36,424 nt of DNA from an uncultured Eubacteriales bacterium (lineage in GTDB: Bacteria > Bacillota > Clostridia > Oscillospirales > CAG-272): positions 1 to 36,424 of the forward strand of contig CAKRSS010000020.1 in NCBI GenBank assembly GCA_934401725.1, written 5' to 3'. Shown piece after piece: positions 1 to 8,048 of this stretch (within the stretch, counting starts at the first letter, position 1; each line of letters starts with the position of its first letter). A model generated the notes under the pieces. The model was not told where the DNA came from and searched no databases. It saw only the letters and a program-made list of their open reading frames with translations. The translations under genes and the position numbers were made by a program.

Positions 1-200
1 TCGGCAAGGGTGATTCCGTCCCCATGACGCATGACGGGAGTGGGGGATGTCCAACACTTTGGGGCGACTCTTTTGAAGATAATTATGCCTTCGGCATAAT
101 TATCTTGCTCTTTCTCTGCTCGCGGCAGAAAAGTACACTTCTCCACCGTCGGTGGCCTTCACGGCGGCAGCCCGCCAAGGCCAAAGAACTATTCATAAAA
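1..200. repeat. Composite intergenic repeat, left copy
   Basis: This stretch matches, in inverted orientation, the sequence at 35551-35826. About 80 bases, from the TTTGGGGCGACTC block through the GCGGCAGAAAAGTACA block, look identical by eye. The rest matches with insertions in the right copy. Inside it, 77-105 is a perfect hairpin: AGATAATTATGCC, loop TTC, GGCATAATTATCT. The short open frame across it is not protein-like. Shorter pieces of the family also occur at about 3155-3180 and 3383-3490. Confidence 0.8.
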
Positions 201-203
201 AAA

Positions 204-282
204 GCGGTTCCCGCAGGCTACCCCTGCGGAAACCGCAAAAAACAATTTAATTTAACCGCATACGGGCATATGCAATACGCCC
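204..282 (-). terminator. 3'-end module: GCGGTT-type hairpin plus ATTGCATATGCC motif
   Basis: On the minus strand, a motif reading GCGTATTGCATATGCCCG (about 264-281) is followed by an AT-rich spacer. Then comes a hairpin at 204-236 (GCGGTTTCCGCAGG against CCTGCGGGAACCGC) and a T-run. It lies downstream of ppdK, beyond a first terminator. Related modules follow the phosphodiesterase gene (21672-21755) and the glycosyltransferase gene (35349-35432). It probably acts as a back-up terminator and is part of a dispersed family. Confidence 0.65.
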
Positions 283-290
283 ACCCCAAC

Positions 291-325
291 AAAAATCCCC
301 CCGCCGCATCCGCGGCGGGGGGATT
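291..325 (-). terminator. Rho-independent terminator of ppdK
   Basis: The stem AATCCCCCCGCCGC (294-307) pairs perfectly with 312-325 across a 4-base loop. Read on the minus strand it ends in a short T-run. It begins 13 bases past the ppdK stop codon, the right place to end that transcript. Confidence 0.85.
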
Positions 326-337
326 AAAAACCTCAAA

Positions 338-2974
338 TTAGCTTCTGGGGTTGCTGATGTTTGCCTGAGCTGCTGCCAGACGTGCAATCGGCACGCGGTA
401 GGGCGAGCAGGAAACATAGTCGAGGCCAACCTTGTGGCAGAACTCGATGGAGGACGGGTCGCCGCCGTGCTCACCGCAGATACCGCAGTGAATGTTCGGG
501 CGAACCTCGTGTCCCAGCTCAACTGCCATCTTGATCAGCTTGCCGACGCCAACCTGGTCGAGACGAGCGAACGGATCGGACTCGTAAATCTTGTTGGCGT
601 AGTATGCGGGCAGGAACTTGCCGGCGTCGTCACGGCTGAAGCCGAATGTCATCTGGGTCAGGTCGTTGGTACCGAAGCAGAAGAACTCAGCCTCCTTGGC
701 GATGTCGTCAGCGGTAAGAGCTGCTCTCGGAATCTCAATCATGGTACCGACCTCGTACTTCAGGTCAGAGCCGGCGGCCTTGATGAGAGCGTCAGCGGTT
801 CTGACAACGATGTCCTTGACGAACTTGAGCTCCTTGACCTCGCCGACCAGCGGGATCATGATCTCGGGAACGATGTTCCAGTCGGCATGACGTGCCTTGA
901 CAGCCAAAGCGGCCTTGATAACGGCGTTGGTCTGCATAACGGCGATCTCGGGGTAGGTGACGGTCAGACGGCATCCGCGGTGGCCCATCATGGGGTTGAA
1001 CTCGTGGAGGTCGGAAATGACCTGCTTGATATACTCAACGGTCTTGCCCTGAGTCTCGGCAAGAATCTTTATGTCGGACTCCTCAGTGGGAACAAACTCA
1101 TGGAGAGGCGGATCCAGGAAGCGGATGCAGACGGGCTGTCCGCCGAGAGCCTCGAACAGGCCCTCGAAGTCTGCCTGCTGCATGGGCTCAATCTTGGCAA
1201 GAGCGGCCTCGCGCTCCTCAACGTTCTCGGAGCAGATCATCTCTCTGAACGCGCCGATTCTGTCGGGATCGAAGAACATGTGCTCGGTACGGCACAGACC
1301 GATACCCTGTGCGCCGAAGGCAGCAGCCTGCTTAGCGTCATTGGGCGTGTCGGCGTTGGTGCGGACATCGAGTGCCTTGTACTTGTCAGCCAGCTCCATG
1401 ATGCGGCCGAAGTAACCGCTGTTGGGGTCGGCGGGAACGGTGGGAATGAGCTCACCGTAAATGTTACCTGTGGAGCCGTCGAGGGACAGGTCGTCGTTCT
1501 CGTGGAACACCTCGCCTGCAAGCGTGAAGCGCTTGTTCTCCTCGTCCATCTTGATCTCGCCGCAGCCGGAGACACAGCAGGTACCCATACCACGTGCAAC
1601 AACGGCAGCGTGGGAGGTCTGACCGCCGCGAACGGTAAGAATACCCTGAGCGTACTTCATACCCTCGATATCCTCAGGAGAGGTCTCGAGGCGAACCAGA
1701 ACGACCTTCTCACCGGCCTTGCCGCGCTCTGCAGCGTCCTCGGCGGTGAATACGATCTTACCGGCAGCAGCGCCGGGAGATGCGGCAATACCCTTGCCGA
1801 TAGCCTTTGCCTTCTTAAGAGCAGCGGCGTCGAAGGTGGGGTGCAGCAGCATGTCGAGGGACTTGGCGTCGATCTGCATCAGCGCTTCCTTCTCGGTGAT
1901 CATGCCCTCGTCGATGAGGTCGCACGCAATCTTGATAGCGGCAGCGGCGGTACGCTTGCCGTTACGGGTCTGGAGCATGTAGAGCTTGTCGTGCTCGATG
2001 GTGAACTCCATATCCTGCATATCTCTGTAGTGATCCTCGAGGATCTTGCAGACTTCCTGGAACTTAGCGAAAGCTGCCGGGAACTTGTCCTTCATCTGGT
2101 CAATAGGCATAGGAGTACGAACGCCTGCAACGACGTCCTCGCCCTGTGCGTTGGTAAGGAACTCACCCATCAGCCCCTTTTCGCCGGTAGCGGGGTTACG
2201 GGTGAACGCAACACCGGTGCCGCAATCGTCGCCCATGTTACCGAACGCCATCATCTGGACGTTAACGGCAGTACCCCAAGAGTAGGGAATGTCGTGATCC
2301 ATACGATAGATGTTCGCGCGGGGGTTGTCCCAGGAACGGAACACGGCCTTGATAGCCTCGAACAGCTGCTCCTTAGGATCGTTCGGGAAGTCCTTACCGA
2401 GCTGGTTCTTGTACTCGGCCTTGAACTGGTTAGCGAGGTTCCTGAGGTCGTCTGCATCCAGCTCAACGTCGAAGGTGACGCCCTTTTCTTCCTTCATCTT
2501 ATCGATGAGCTTCTCGAAATACTTCTTGCCGACTTCCATAACGACGTCGGAGAACATCTGAATAAATCTGCGGTAGCAGTCCCAAGCCCAGCGGGGGTTG
2601 TTGGACTTCTTAGCGATGACGTTGACAACGTCCTCGTTAAGACCGAGGTTCAGAATGGTGTCCATCATGCCGGGCATGGAAGCGCGGGCACCGGAACGGA
2701 CAGAGACCAGCAAGGGGTTTTCAAGATCGCCGAACTTTTTGCCGGTGATCTCCTCCATCTTTTCGATGTACGACATGATCTCGGCCATGATATCGGGGTT
2801 GATCTGACGACCGTCCTCATAATACTTTGTGCAGGCTTCGGTAGAAATAGTGAAACCCTGAGGAACAGGAAGACCGATATTGGTCATTTCCGCGAGGTTG
2901 GCGCCCTTGCCGCCGAGGATCTCGCGCATCTTTGCGTTACCTTCAGTAAAAAGGTAGCAATACTTTTTGGACAT
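338..2974 (-). CDS. ppdK: Pyruvate, phosphate dikinase
   Basis: Reversibly converts pyruvate, ATP and phosphate to phosphoenolpyruvate, AMP and pyrophosphate; cytosolic. The 878-residue product is the usual family length. The N-terminal ATP-grasp part begins with the GGKGANLAEM block. The phosphohistidine signature GGQTSHAAVVARGMG carries the swivelling histidine at residue 455. The C-terminal PEP/pyruvate barrel contains GLCRTEHMFF and the catalytic cysteine at 833 in CGICGEHGGDP. The ATG at 2974 has GGAGG about 10 bases upstream. The gene is monocistronic, with a strong terminator just downstream and a 570-base repeat-rich gap upstream. A separate pyruvate kinase sits at 31048-32463, so this cell encodes both PEP/pyruvate enzymes. 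A 901-residue open frame on the opposite strand is a composition artefact. Identification is very secure. Confidence 0.98.
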   Translation of the reverse strand: MSKKYCYLFTEGNAKMREILGGKGANLAEMTNIGLPVPQGFTISTEACTKYYEDGRQINPDIMAEIMSYIEKMEEITGKKFGDLENPLLVSVRSGARASMPGMMDTILNLGLNEDVVNVIAKKSNNPRWAWDCYRRFIQMFSDVVMEVGKKYFEKLIDKMKEEKGVTFDVELDADDLRNLANQFKAEYKNQLGKDFPNDPKEQLFEAIKAVFRSWDNPRANIYRMDHDIPYSWGTAVNVQMMAFGNMGDDCGTGVAFTRNPATGEKGLMGEFLTNAQGEDVVAGVRTPMPIDQMKDKFPAAFAKFQEVCKILEDHYRDMQDMEFTIEHDKLYMLQTRNGKRTAAAAIKIACDLIDEGMITEKEALMQIDAKSLDMLLHPTFDAAALKKAKAIGKGIAASPGAAAGKIVFTAEDAAERGKAGEKVVLVRLETSPEDIEGMKYAQGILTVRGGQTSHAAVVARGMGTCCVSGCGEIKMDEENKRFTLAGEVFHENDDLSLDGSTGNIYGELIPTVPADPNSGYFGRIMELADKYKALDVRTNADTPNDAKQAAAFGAQGIGLCRTEHMFFDPDRIGAFREMICSENVEEREAALAKIEPMQQADFEGLFEALGGQPVCIRFLDPPLHEFVPTEESDIKILAETQGKTVEYIKQVISDLHEFNPMMGHRGCRLTVTYPEIAVMQTNAVIKAALAVKARHADWNIVPEIMIPLVGEVKELKFVKDIVVRTADALIKAAGSDLKYEVGTMIEIPRAALTADDIAKEAEFFCFGTNDLTQMTFGFSRDDAGKFLPAYYANKIYESDPFARLDQVGVGKLIKMAVELGHEVRPNIHCGICGEHGGDPSSIEFCHKVGLDYVSCSPYRVPIARLAAAQANISNPRS

Positions 2975-3222
2975 CTGGTAAATACCTCCGTATATAATAT
3001 AATTGTTGACGAATTAACAAGTCCCGGACGCTGTCCAAGCGCCCGTGTCAGACTCAAAGTTTATTATAGCATACTTTTTCCGAAATTTCCACAGTTTTTT
3101 GAATATTTGCGTGATTTTTTTGAAAATTTTTTTGGATAATTGTTTTTTGAAAAAAGAATTCTTTGGTCCTGAAGAGCGCGCGCCGGAATAAGACATATTG
3201 CATATATCCGTGCGCTTTTCTG

Positions 3223-3365
3223 AGGCTTCACCGCGTAATTCCGATGGTGCAATTGCGCAGTCAGATTTTTCGTCAGATGAAACAAAAATTCGCAAAGATT
3301 TTTTTGAAATATGACGGAAAAATGCCCGTCAAGTGTGCCACCCGGACATTGCGCGGTGATGCCTT
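3223..3365. repeat. MITE-like element, copy 1
   Basis: This 143-bp element is almost identical in sequence and orientation to 11047-11188. Its ends are imperfect inverted repeats: AGGCTTCACCGCGTAAT at the left and ATTGCGCGGTGATGCCTT at the right. The internal hairpin that acts as a minus-strand terminator in copy 2 is weakened here (CGGACATT instead of CGGGCATT). It has no coding capacity. Confidence 0.8.
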
Positions 3366-3497
3366 GAATAATTCCCGAGTCCTTGACAAGGCACGCCGCA
3401 AAGCCCGCAGGGCGTTAAGGACTGTACACTTTTGGCACGTCGGGAACCGTTCACGGCGTGCGACAGCCAGAGCCAAAGAACTGTTTTTATAAGAAAA

Positions 3498-3529
3498 CGG
3501 TTCCCGCAGGCAAATCCCACGGGAACCGC
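3498..3529 (-). terminator. Terminator of purA
   Basis: CGGTTCCCG (3498-3506) pairs with CGGGAACCG (3520-3528). On the minus strand the hairpin is followed by TTTTC. It starts 16 bases beyond the purA stop codon and belongs to the GCGGTT-type terminator family seen elsewhere in the window. Confidence 0.75.
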
Positions 3530-3544
3530 AAACCTAAAAACCTA

Positions 3545-4816
3545 TTATAACTCAATATATTCGTCGCGTCCGGCGCCTACGGAGATGTACTTGATGTGCG
3601 AATCCGTTGCGCGCTCGATGAAGCGGACGTAGTCCTGCGCGGCGGCAGGCAGATCCTCAAAACGGCGGCAGGAGGTTATGTCGCACTTCCAGCCGGGGAC
3701 GTACTCGTAAACAGGCTTTGCGTTCGCAAGCGCCTCGCCGGACGGGAAGACGTCGGTCTCAACGCCGTCAACGCTGTAACGCACGCAGACCGGAATCCTG
3801 TCGAGATAGGACAGAACGTCAAGCTTCGTCAGCGCGATCTGGTCGGCGCCCTGCATCATTATGCCATAGCGCGACGCGGGAACGTCAAATCCGCCGACAC
3901 GGCGCGGACGACCCGTTGCAGCACCGTACTCACCGCCTGCCTCACGCAGCGCGTTGCCCTCGTCGCCGAACAGCTCGCAGGTAAAAGGGCCCTCGCCGAC
4001 GCAGCTCGAGTACGCCTTCATAATGCCGACGACGTTGTCCAGCTTCTTTGCGGGAATGCCCGCGCCGATGGGCGCGTAAGCCGCGATGGTGTTGGAGGAG
4101 GAGGTGTAGGGGTAGATTCCGAAATCGATGTCGCGCAGAGCACCCAGCTGAGCCTCGAACATGACGGACTTGCCATGCGCTATGGCGTCGTTGAGGTACT
4201 CTGTTGTGTTGCAGATGTAATCGGCGAAGGGCAGGCCGTACTTCTCGAGCCATGCGAACATGTCGTCGGCCGAGAGTTCGGGCGCGCCGTAGCCGTTGTG
4301 AACGGTCAGGTTCTTCCACTCCATGAGAGCGGGCAGACGCTTCTTCAGCGACTCGGGGTGAAGCAGATCGCCCATGCGGAGCGCCTTCTTCATGTACTTG
4401 TCGGCGTAAACCGGCGCGATGCCGCGGCGGGTCGAGCCGAACTTGGCGTCGCCGAGTCTGTCCTCCTCAAGGCAGTCGAGCTGCTTGTGGTAGGGCATGC
4501 AGATGGTGGCGCGGTCGGAAATCTTGAGGTGATCGGGTGTGATGCTGATGCCGGCCTCTCTCAGCTTGGCGACCTCTCCTGTCAGGTGCTCAAGGTCGAT
4601 AACCATGCCGGGACCCATGATATTGACGGTCTCGTCACGCAGAATACCGGAAGGCAGCAGGTTGAGTATGAACTCGCCGCGGTCGTTTACCACGGTGTGT
4701 CCGGCGTTGTTGCCGCCCTGATAGCGCATGACTATGTCATAACGTTCGGAGAGCAGGTCGACCATGCGGCCCTTACCCTCGTCTCCCCAGTTGATTCCTA
4801 CGATTGCAGTTAACAT
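3545..4816 (-). CDS. purA: Adenylosuccinate synthetase
   Basis: Joins IMP and aspartate using GTP to make adenylosuccinate, the first committed step to AMP; cytosolic. The 423-residue product opens with the family signature GINWGDEGKGRMVD, giving catalytic Asp12 and the GTP loop. RYQGGNNAGHTV follows with catalytic His40. A TKLDVL guanine-recognition block lies near the C-terminus. Length is normal. It is the last gene of an operon, 27 bases after purB, and a hairpin terminator follows its stop. Placing synthetase directly after lyase lets one transcript supply both enzymes from IMP to AMP. The identification is secure. Confidence 0.98.
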   Translation of the reverse strand: MLTAIVGINWGDEGKGRMVDLLSERYDIVMRYQGGNNAGHTVVNDRGEFILNLLPSGILRDETVNIMGPGMVIDLEHLTGEVAKLREAGISITPDHLKISDRATICMPYHKQLDCLEEDRLGDAKFGSTRRGIAPVYADKYMKKALRMGDLLHPESLKKRLPALMEWKNLTVHNGYGAPELSADDMFAWLEKYGLPFADYICNTTEYLNDAIAHGKSVMFEAQLGALRDIDFGIYPYTSSSNTIAAYAPIGAGIPAKKLDNVVGIMKAYSSCVGEGPFTCELFGDEGNALREAGGEYGAATGRPRRVGGFDVPASRYGIMMQGADQIALTKLDVLSYLDRIPVCVRYSVDGVETDVFPSGEALANAKPVYEYVPGWKCDITSCRRFEDLPAAAQDYVRFIERATDSHIKYISVGAGRDEYIEL

Positions 4817-4843
4817 TTCTTTATCCCTCTTTTTTCATTAGAA

Positions 4844-6277
4844 TTACACTTTGATCTCAACGCTGAGTCCGAGCTCGCCGCGGTTGGCGGCAAGCATGGG
4901 ACGGACGCATTCGTCGAGGTATTCCGTGGTCTGCTCGGCGGCGCGTCCGGTAAAGACGCTGTCCTCCATGACGCGGTCAAGCTCCTCGCGGGTAAGGCCG
5001 AAGGCAGGGTCGGACACGATCTGCTCGAGCAGGTCGTTGTCGCCACCCTCGAGCTTGATGCGGCGCACCGTGGCGACCGAATGACGGCGGATGGCCTCGT
5101 GCAGCACCTGTCTGTCGCCGCCCTTCGAGACGCAGTACATAAGTATATTTTCCGTTGCCATGAAGGGCATTTCCTCGTCGAGGTGACGCTTCATCATGTT
5201 GGGGTAAAGCGTGCCGTTCGAGATGACGTTTATGTAGAGCGACAGAACGGCGTCGGTCGCGAGGAAGGCCTCGGGAATGGAGATACGGCGGTTGGCCGAG
5301 TCGTCGAGCGTGCGTTCGAACCACTGCGTGGCTGCCGTGATGGCGGGATTGACGACGTCAAGCATGACGTAGCGCGAGAGCGACGCTATGCGCTCGCTGC
5401 GCATGGGGTTGCGCTTGTAGGCCATGGCCGACGACCCGACCTGTCCGGGCTCGAACGGCTCATCGAACTCCTTGAGGTGGGACAGCAGGCGGATGTCATT
5501 CGAAAACTTGGCCGCACTCTGCGCGATGCCGCTGAGCACCGACAGCACGTTGTAGTCGACTTTGCGAGAATACGTCTGTCCCGAAACGGGGACGCAGCCG
5601 GAAAAGCCCATCTTTTCTGCGATAAGGCTGTCCAGCTTTTTGACCTTGGCGTGGTCGCCCTCGAACAGCTCGAGGAAGCTGGCCGCGGTGCCCGTCGTGC
5701 CCTTGCAGCCGAGCAGGCGCAGGCTTCCGAGCTCGAAATCAAGTCTCTCGAGGTCGGACATAAGATCGGAAATCCACAGCGTGGCGCGCTTGCCGGCTGT
5801 CGTCGGCTGGGCGGCCTGGAAGTGGGTGTAGGCCAGCGTGGGCGTGTTTTTGTACTTCTCGGCAAAGTCCGCGAGCGCCGCGACGCAGTTTATCAGCTTG
5901 CGCCGGATAATGTGAAGCGCGTCGCGCATAACGATGATGTCGGTGTTGTCGCCGACGTAGCAGGACGTTGCGCCGAGGTGGATTATTCCGCCCGCGGTGG
6001 GGCAGGCGTCGGCATAGGTGCGGATGTGCGCCATGACGTCGTGCCGCAGCGCCGACTCATATGCAGCGGCCTTCTGGTAGTCTATGTCCTCGGCGTGGGC
6101 GCGAAGCTCGGCAATCTGCGCCTCGGTGATGTCGAGTTCCAGCTCGCGCTCGGCCTCGGCCAGCGCTATCCATAGGCGGCGCCAGGTGCGGAACTTGACG
6201 TCGGCCGAGTAGACATGCTTCATTTCATCGCTCGCGTAGCGGACGCATAGCGGGTTTTCGTAAATATCGTTGCTCAT
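4844..6277 (-). CDS. purB: Adenylosuccinate lyase
   Basis: Cleaves adenylosuccinate to AMP and fumarate, and SAICAR to AICAR, in purine synthesis. The 477-residue product has the fumarase/aspartase superfamily signature GSSAMAYKRNP near residue 285 and the YTHFQAAQPTT block near residue 150. I place the start at 6277 (MSNDIYENP), because GAGGAG lies just upstream. A longer in-frame version from 6322 would overlap the upstream gene and has no reason to be used. It sits 10 bases after the aminotransferase gene and 27 bases before purA, so the three are probably cotranscribed. Confidence 0.96.
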   Translation of the reverse strand: MSNDIYENPLCVRYASDEMKHVYSADVKFRTWRRLWIALAEAERELELDITEAQIAELRAHAEDIDYQKAAAYESALRHDVMAHIRTYADACPTAGGIIHLGATSCYVGDNTDIIVMRDALHIIRRKLINCVAALADFAEKYKNTPTLAYTHFQAAQPTTAGKRATLWISDLMSDLERLDFELGSLRLLGCKGTTGTAASFLELFEGDHAKVKKLDSLIAEKMGFSGCVPVSGQTYSRKVDYNVLSVLSGIAQSAAKFSNDIRLLSHLKEFDEPFEPGQVGSSAMAYKRNPMRSERIASLSRYVMLDVVNPAITAATQWFERTLDDSANRRISIPEAFLATDAVLSLYINVISNGTLYPNMMKRHLDEEMPFMATENILMYCVSKGGDRQVLHEAIRRHSVATVRRIKLEGGDNDLLEQIVSDPAFGLTREELDRVMEDSVFTGRAAEQTTEYLDECVRPMLAANRGELGLSVEIKV

Positions 6278-6287
6278 CTGATTCTCC

Positions 6288-7505
6288 TCAGTGACGGCGT
6301 TTTGTTTCGAGGAAGTCGGCAATGCGCTTTATCGCTTCCTCCAGCTTGACAACATCGGGCAGGTAAACAATGCGGAAATGGTCGGAGCGCGGCCAGTTGA
6401 AGCCGGTTCCGCGCGTGATAAGCACCTTCTTCTCGCGCAGAAGCTCGAGCGCGAACTGCTGATCGTCGCCTATGTCGTAGTAATCCGGGTCGATACGCGG
6501 GAAGATGTAGAATGCGGCGTCGGGGCGCACGGCCGTAATGCCGGGGATGTCGTTGAGCGCCTTGACAATGTACTCGCGCTGGTCGTATATACGTCCTCCC
6601 GGCTTCAGGTATTCGTCGCAGGACTGGTAGCCGCCGAGCGCCGTCTGAATGATACTCTGTCCGGGGACATTGGAGCACAGGCGCATTTTGGCCAGCAGGT
6701 TGAGACCCTGAATGTAGCCCTTCGCGTGGCTCTTGTCGCCCGCGAGGCACATCCATCCGCAGCGGAAGCCCGCGACGCGGTGCGATTTTGACAGTCCGTT
6801 AAAGCTGACGGTGAGCAGGTCGGGGGCAAGAGATGCAAGTGCGATGTGCTCGAGGCCGTCCATCATGAGGCGGTCGTATATCTCGTCGGCGAACAGGATA
6901 AGTCCGTTCTCACGCGCGATGCTGACGATGCCCTCAAGCGTCTCGCGCGAATACAGCACGCCGGTCGGGTTATTGGGGTTGATGACGACGATGCCCTTGG
7001 TGTTCGGCGTGACCTTGGCGCGGATGTCGTCGAGGTCGGGGTTCCAGTGGTTGGATTCGTCGCACATATAGTGCACAGGCGTGCCGCCTGCAAGCGAGAC
7101 AGACGCCGTCCAGAGCGAATAGTCGGGCGCGGGGACGAGAATCTCGTCGCCGAGGTCGAGCAGGCCCTGCATAGACATTGTGATAAGCTCGCTGACGCCG
7201 TTGCCGGTGAATATATCGTCGATGCCGACGTTTGGTATCTTTTTGAGTTGGCAATACTGCATTATCGCCTTGCGCGCCGAGAACATGCCGCGCGAGTCCG
7301 AATAGCCCTCGGAGGCCTTCAGGTTGTATATCATATCGACGATAATCTCGTCGGGAGCCATAAGGCCGTGGGGAGCGGGGTTGCCGATATTGAGCTTTAT
7401 AAGGTCGATACCGTTGGCCTCCATGCGCAAGGCCTCGTCATATTCCTTGCCGCGTATTCCGTAGCTGACGCGTTCCAGCTTTGATGATTGATCGAATTCT
7501 CTCAT
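6288..7505 (-). CDS. alaA: Class I/II PLP-dependent aminotransferase, AlaA-like
   Basis: Fold-type I aminotransferase, most like the glutamate-pyruvate (alanine) aminotransferase group. It starts with the MREFDQSSKLERVSYGIRG type of N-terminus seen in AlaA-type proteins, followed by LNIGNPAPHG. NPNNPTG is the substrate/cofactor block. The PLP lysine is residue 240, in GLSKSHRVAGFRCGWM. The product is 405 residues from 7505. An upstream in-frame ATG at 7550 lies on top of the predicted transcription start, so 7505 is preferred. It is the first gene of the operon with purB and purA. A link between amino-group transfer and AMP synthesis is inference. Substrate specificity cannot be read from sequence alone. 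Confidence 0.88.
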   Translation of the reverse strand: MREFDQSSKLERVSYGIRGKEYDEALRMEANGIDLIKLNIGNPAPHGLMAPDEIIVDMIYNLKASEGYSDSRGMFSARKAIMQYCQLKKIPNVGIDDIFTGNGVSELITMSMQGLLDLGDEILVPAPDYSLWTASVSLAGGTPVHYMCDESNHWNPDLDDIRAKVTPNTKGIVVINPNNPTGVLYSRETLEGIVSIARENGLILFADEIYDRLMMDGLEHIALASLAPDLLTVSFNGLSKSHRVAGFRCGWMCLAGDKSHAKGYIQGLNLLAKMRLCSNVPGQSIIQTALGGYQSCDEYLKPGGRIYDQREYIVKALNDIPGITAVRPDAAFYIFPRIDPDYYDIGDDQQFALELLREKKVLITRGTGFNWPRSDHFRIVYLPDVVKLEEAIKRIADFLETKRRH

Positions 7506-7559
7506 GGTAAATCTCGCTTTGGTTTTGTGATTATGCCGATCGTTTGACATTTGCGTTTA

Positions 7560-7588
7560 ATTATATCACAATCGCGTCAGTTTTTCAA
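7560..7588 (-). promoter_or_regulatory. Promoter of the alaA-purB-purA operon
   Basis: On the minus strand: -35 TTGAAA (7588-7583), 17-base spacer, -10 TATAAT (7565-7560). The predicted start near 7552 gives a leader of about 47 bases to the ATG at 7505. Confidence 0.85.
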
Positions 7589-7658
7589 TGGTTACGGTGA
7601 AATTTGTTTGGGACAGGGCAAGATTTTTGTGTATCCCTTCACCACGCCTATAACACAA

Positions 7659-7695
7659 TAAAATCGGCAATGAAACAATTTCATTGCCGATTTTA
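7659..7695. terminator. Perfect 17-bp hairpin, likely terminator of the DUF6440 gene
   Basis: TAAAATCGGCAATGAAA (7659-7675) pairs perfectly with 7679-7695 across a CAA loop. It lies about 95 bases downstream of the small gene at 7791-7970 (minus) and upstream of the alaA promoter. The A/T ends of the stem allow terminator function in either direction. Confidence 0.7.
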
Positions 7696-7790
7696 TGCTT
7701 TATATCAGGTTTGCCTCTCCGCTCATAAATCGTGGGGTTCTCTGCCCCGCAGCCCGACGCGGCGGTGCGCGGCGGCGGGACTTGACAAAC

Positions 7791-7970
7791 TCACTCTTCC
7801 GCGACCGGCGAGACGACCGGTTTGCCGTCTTTGTCAAGCAGCGGCGTCAGGCCGCCAGCGCTGCCGGAACGATGAAACAGGTAATTTACGCCGGTCTTTA
7901 TATCAACCCAAATCTGCGTATCGCCCAAGTCCTGATCGTATATCCGTACAAACCTTTTTTCTTTGGCCAT
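7791..7970 (-). CDS. Small DUF6440-family protein
   Basis: A 59-residue protein, easily missed because it is short. It reads MAKEKRFVRIYDQDLGD, then TQIWVDIKTGVNYLFH, then a SGSAGGLTPLLDKDGKPV tail. The pattern IWVD..TGVNYL followed by GGLTPLLD..GKP is what I recall of the DUF6440 family, which has no known function. GGAG lies about 10 bases before the ATG, a plausible promoter lies at 8018-8047, and a perfect hairpin lies downstream. All three support a real, separately transcribed gene. It has no signal peptide or membrane segment. It sits in an AT-rich patch beside a broken DUF2130 gene. Confidence 0.82.
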   Translation of the reverse strand: MAKEKRFVRIYDQDLGDTQIWVDIKTGVNYLFHRSGSAGGLTPLLDKDGKPVVSPVAEE

Positions 7971-8017
7971 TTTGTTTTACTCCGTGAAGTTTATTTTTTA
8001 TTTTCACTCGCCATATG

Positions 8018-8047
8018 AGTATAGTAACCCTATTTTTGACTTTGCAA
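8018..8047 (-). promoter_or_regulatory. Possible promoter of the DUF6440 gene
   Basis: Minus strand: TTGCAA (8047-8042), 18-base spacer, TATACT (8023-8018). The -10 is good and the -35 moderate. It overlaps the remnant end of the upstream pseudogene. Confidence 0.45.
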
Positions 8048-8048
8048 A

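Larger units (their letters stand above)
2975..3544. other. Repeat-rich intergenic region between ppdK and purA
   Basis: No convincing gene. From left to right it holds the ppdK leader (2975 to about 3060, AT-rich, no clear consensus promoter), a fragment of the window-end repeat family (3155-3180), a copy of the ATTGCATAT motif (about 3194-3214), a full MITE-like element (3223-3365), two outward-facing fragments of the window-end family (3383-3490), and the purA terminator (3498-3529). The short open frames here run across these repeats and do not resemble proteins. Confidence 0.75.

Noticed and set aside
24..341. 105-residue open frame at the left end
   Set aside because: It crosses the composite repeat and two terminator hairpins, so it is not a gene.
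434..3139. 901-residue open frame antisense to ppdK
   Set aside because: It is the shadow of a GC-rich gene: no ribosome binding site, no family features, and the minus-strand ppdK is unmistakable.
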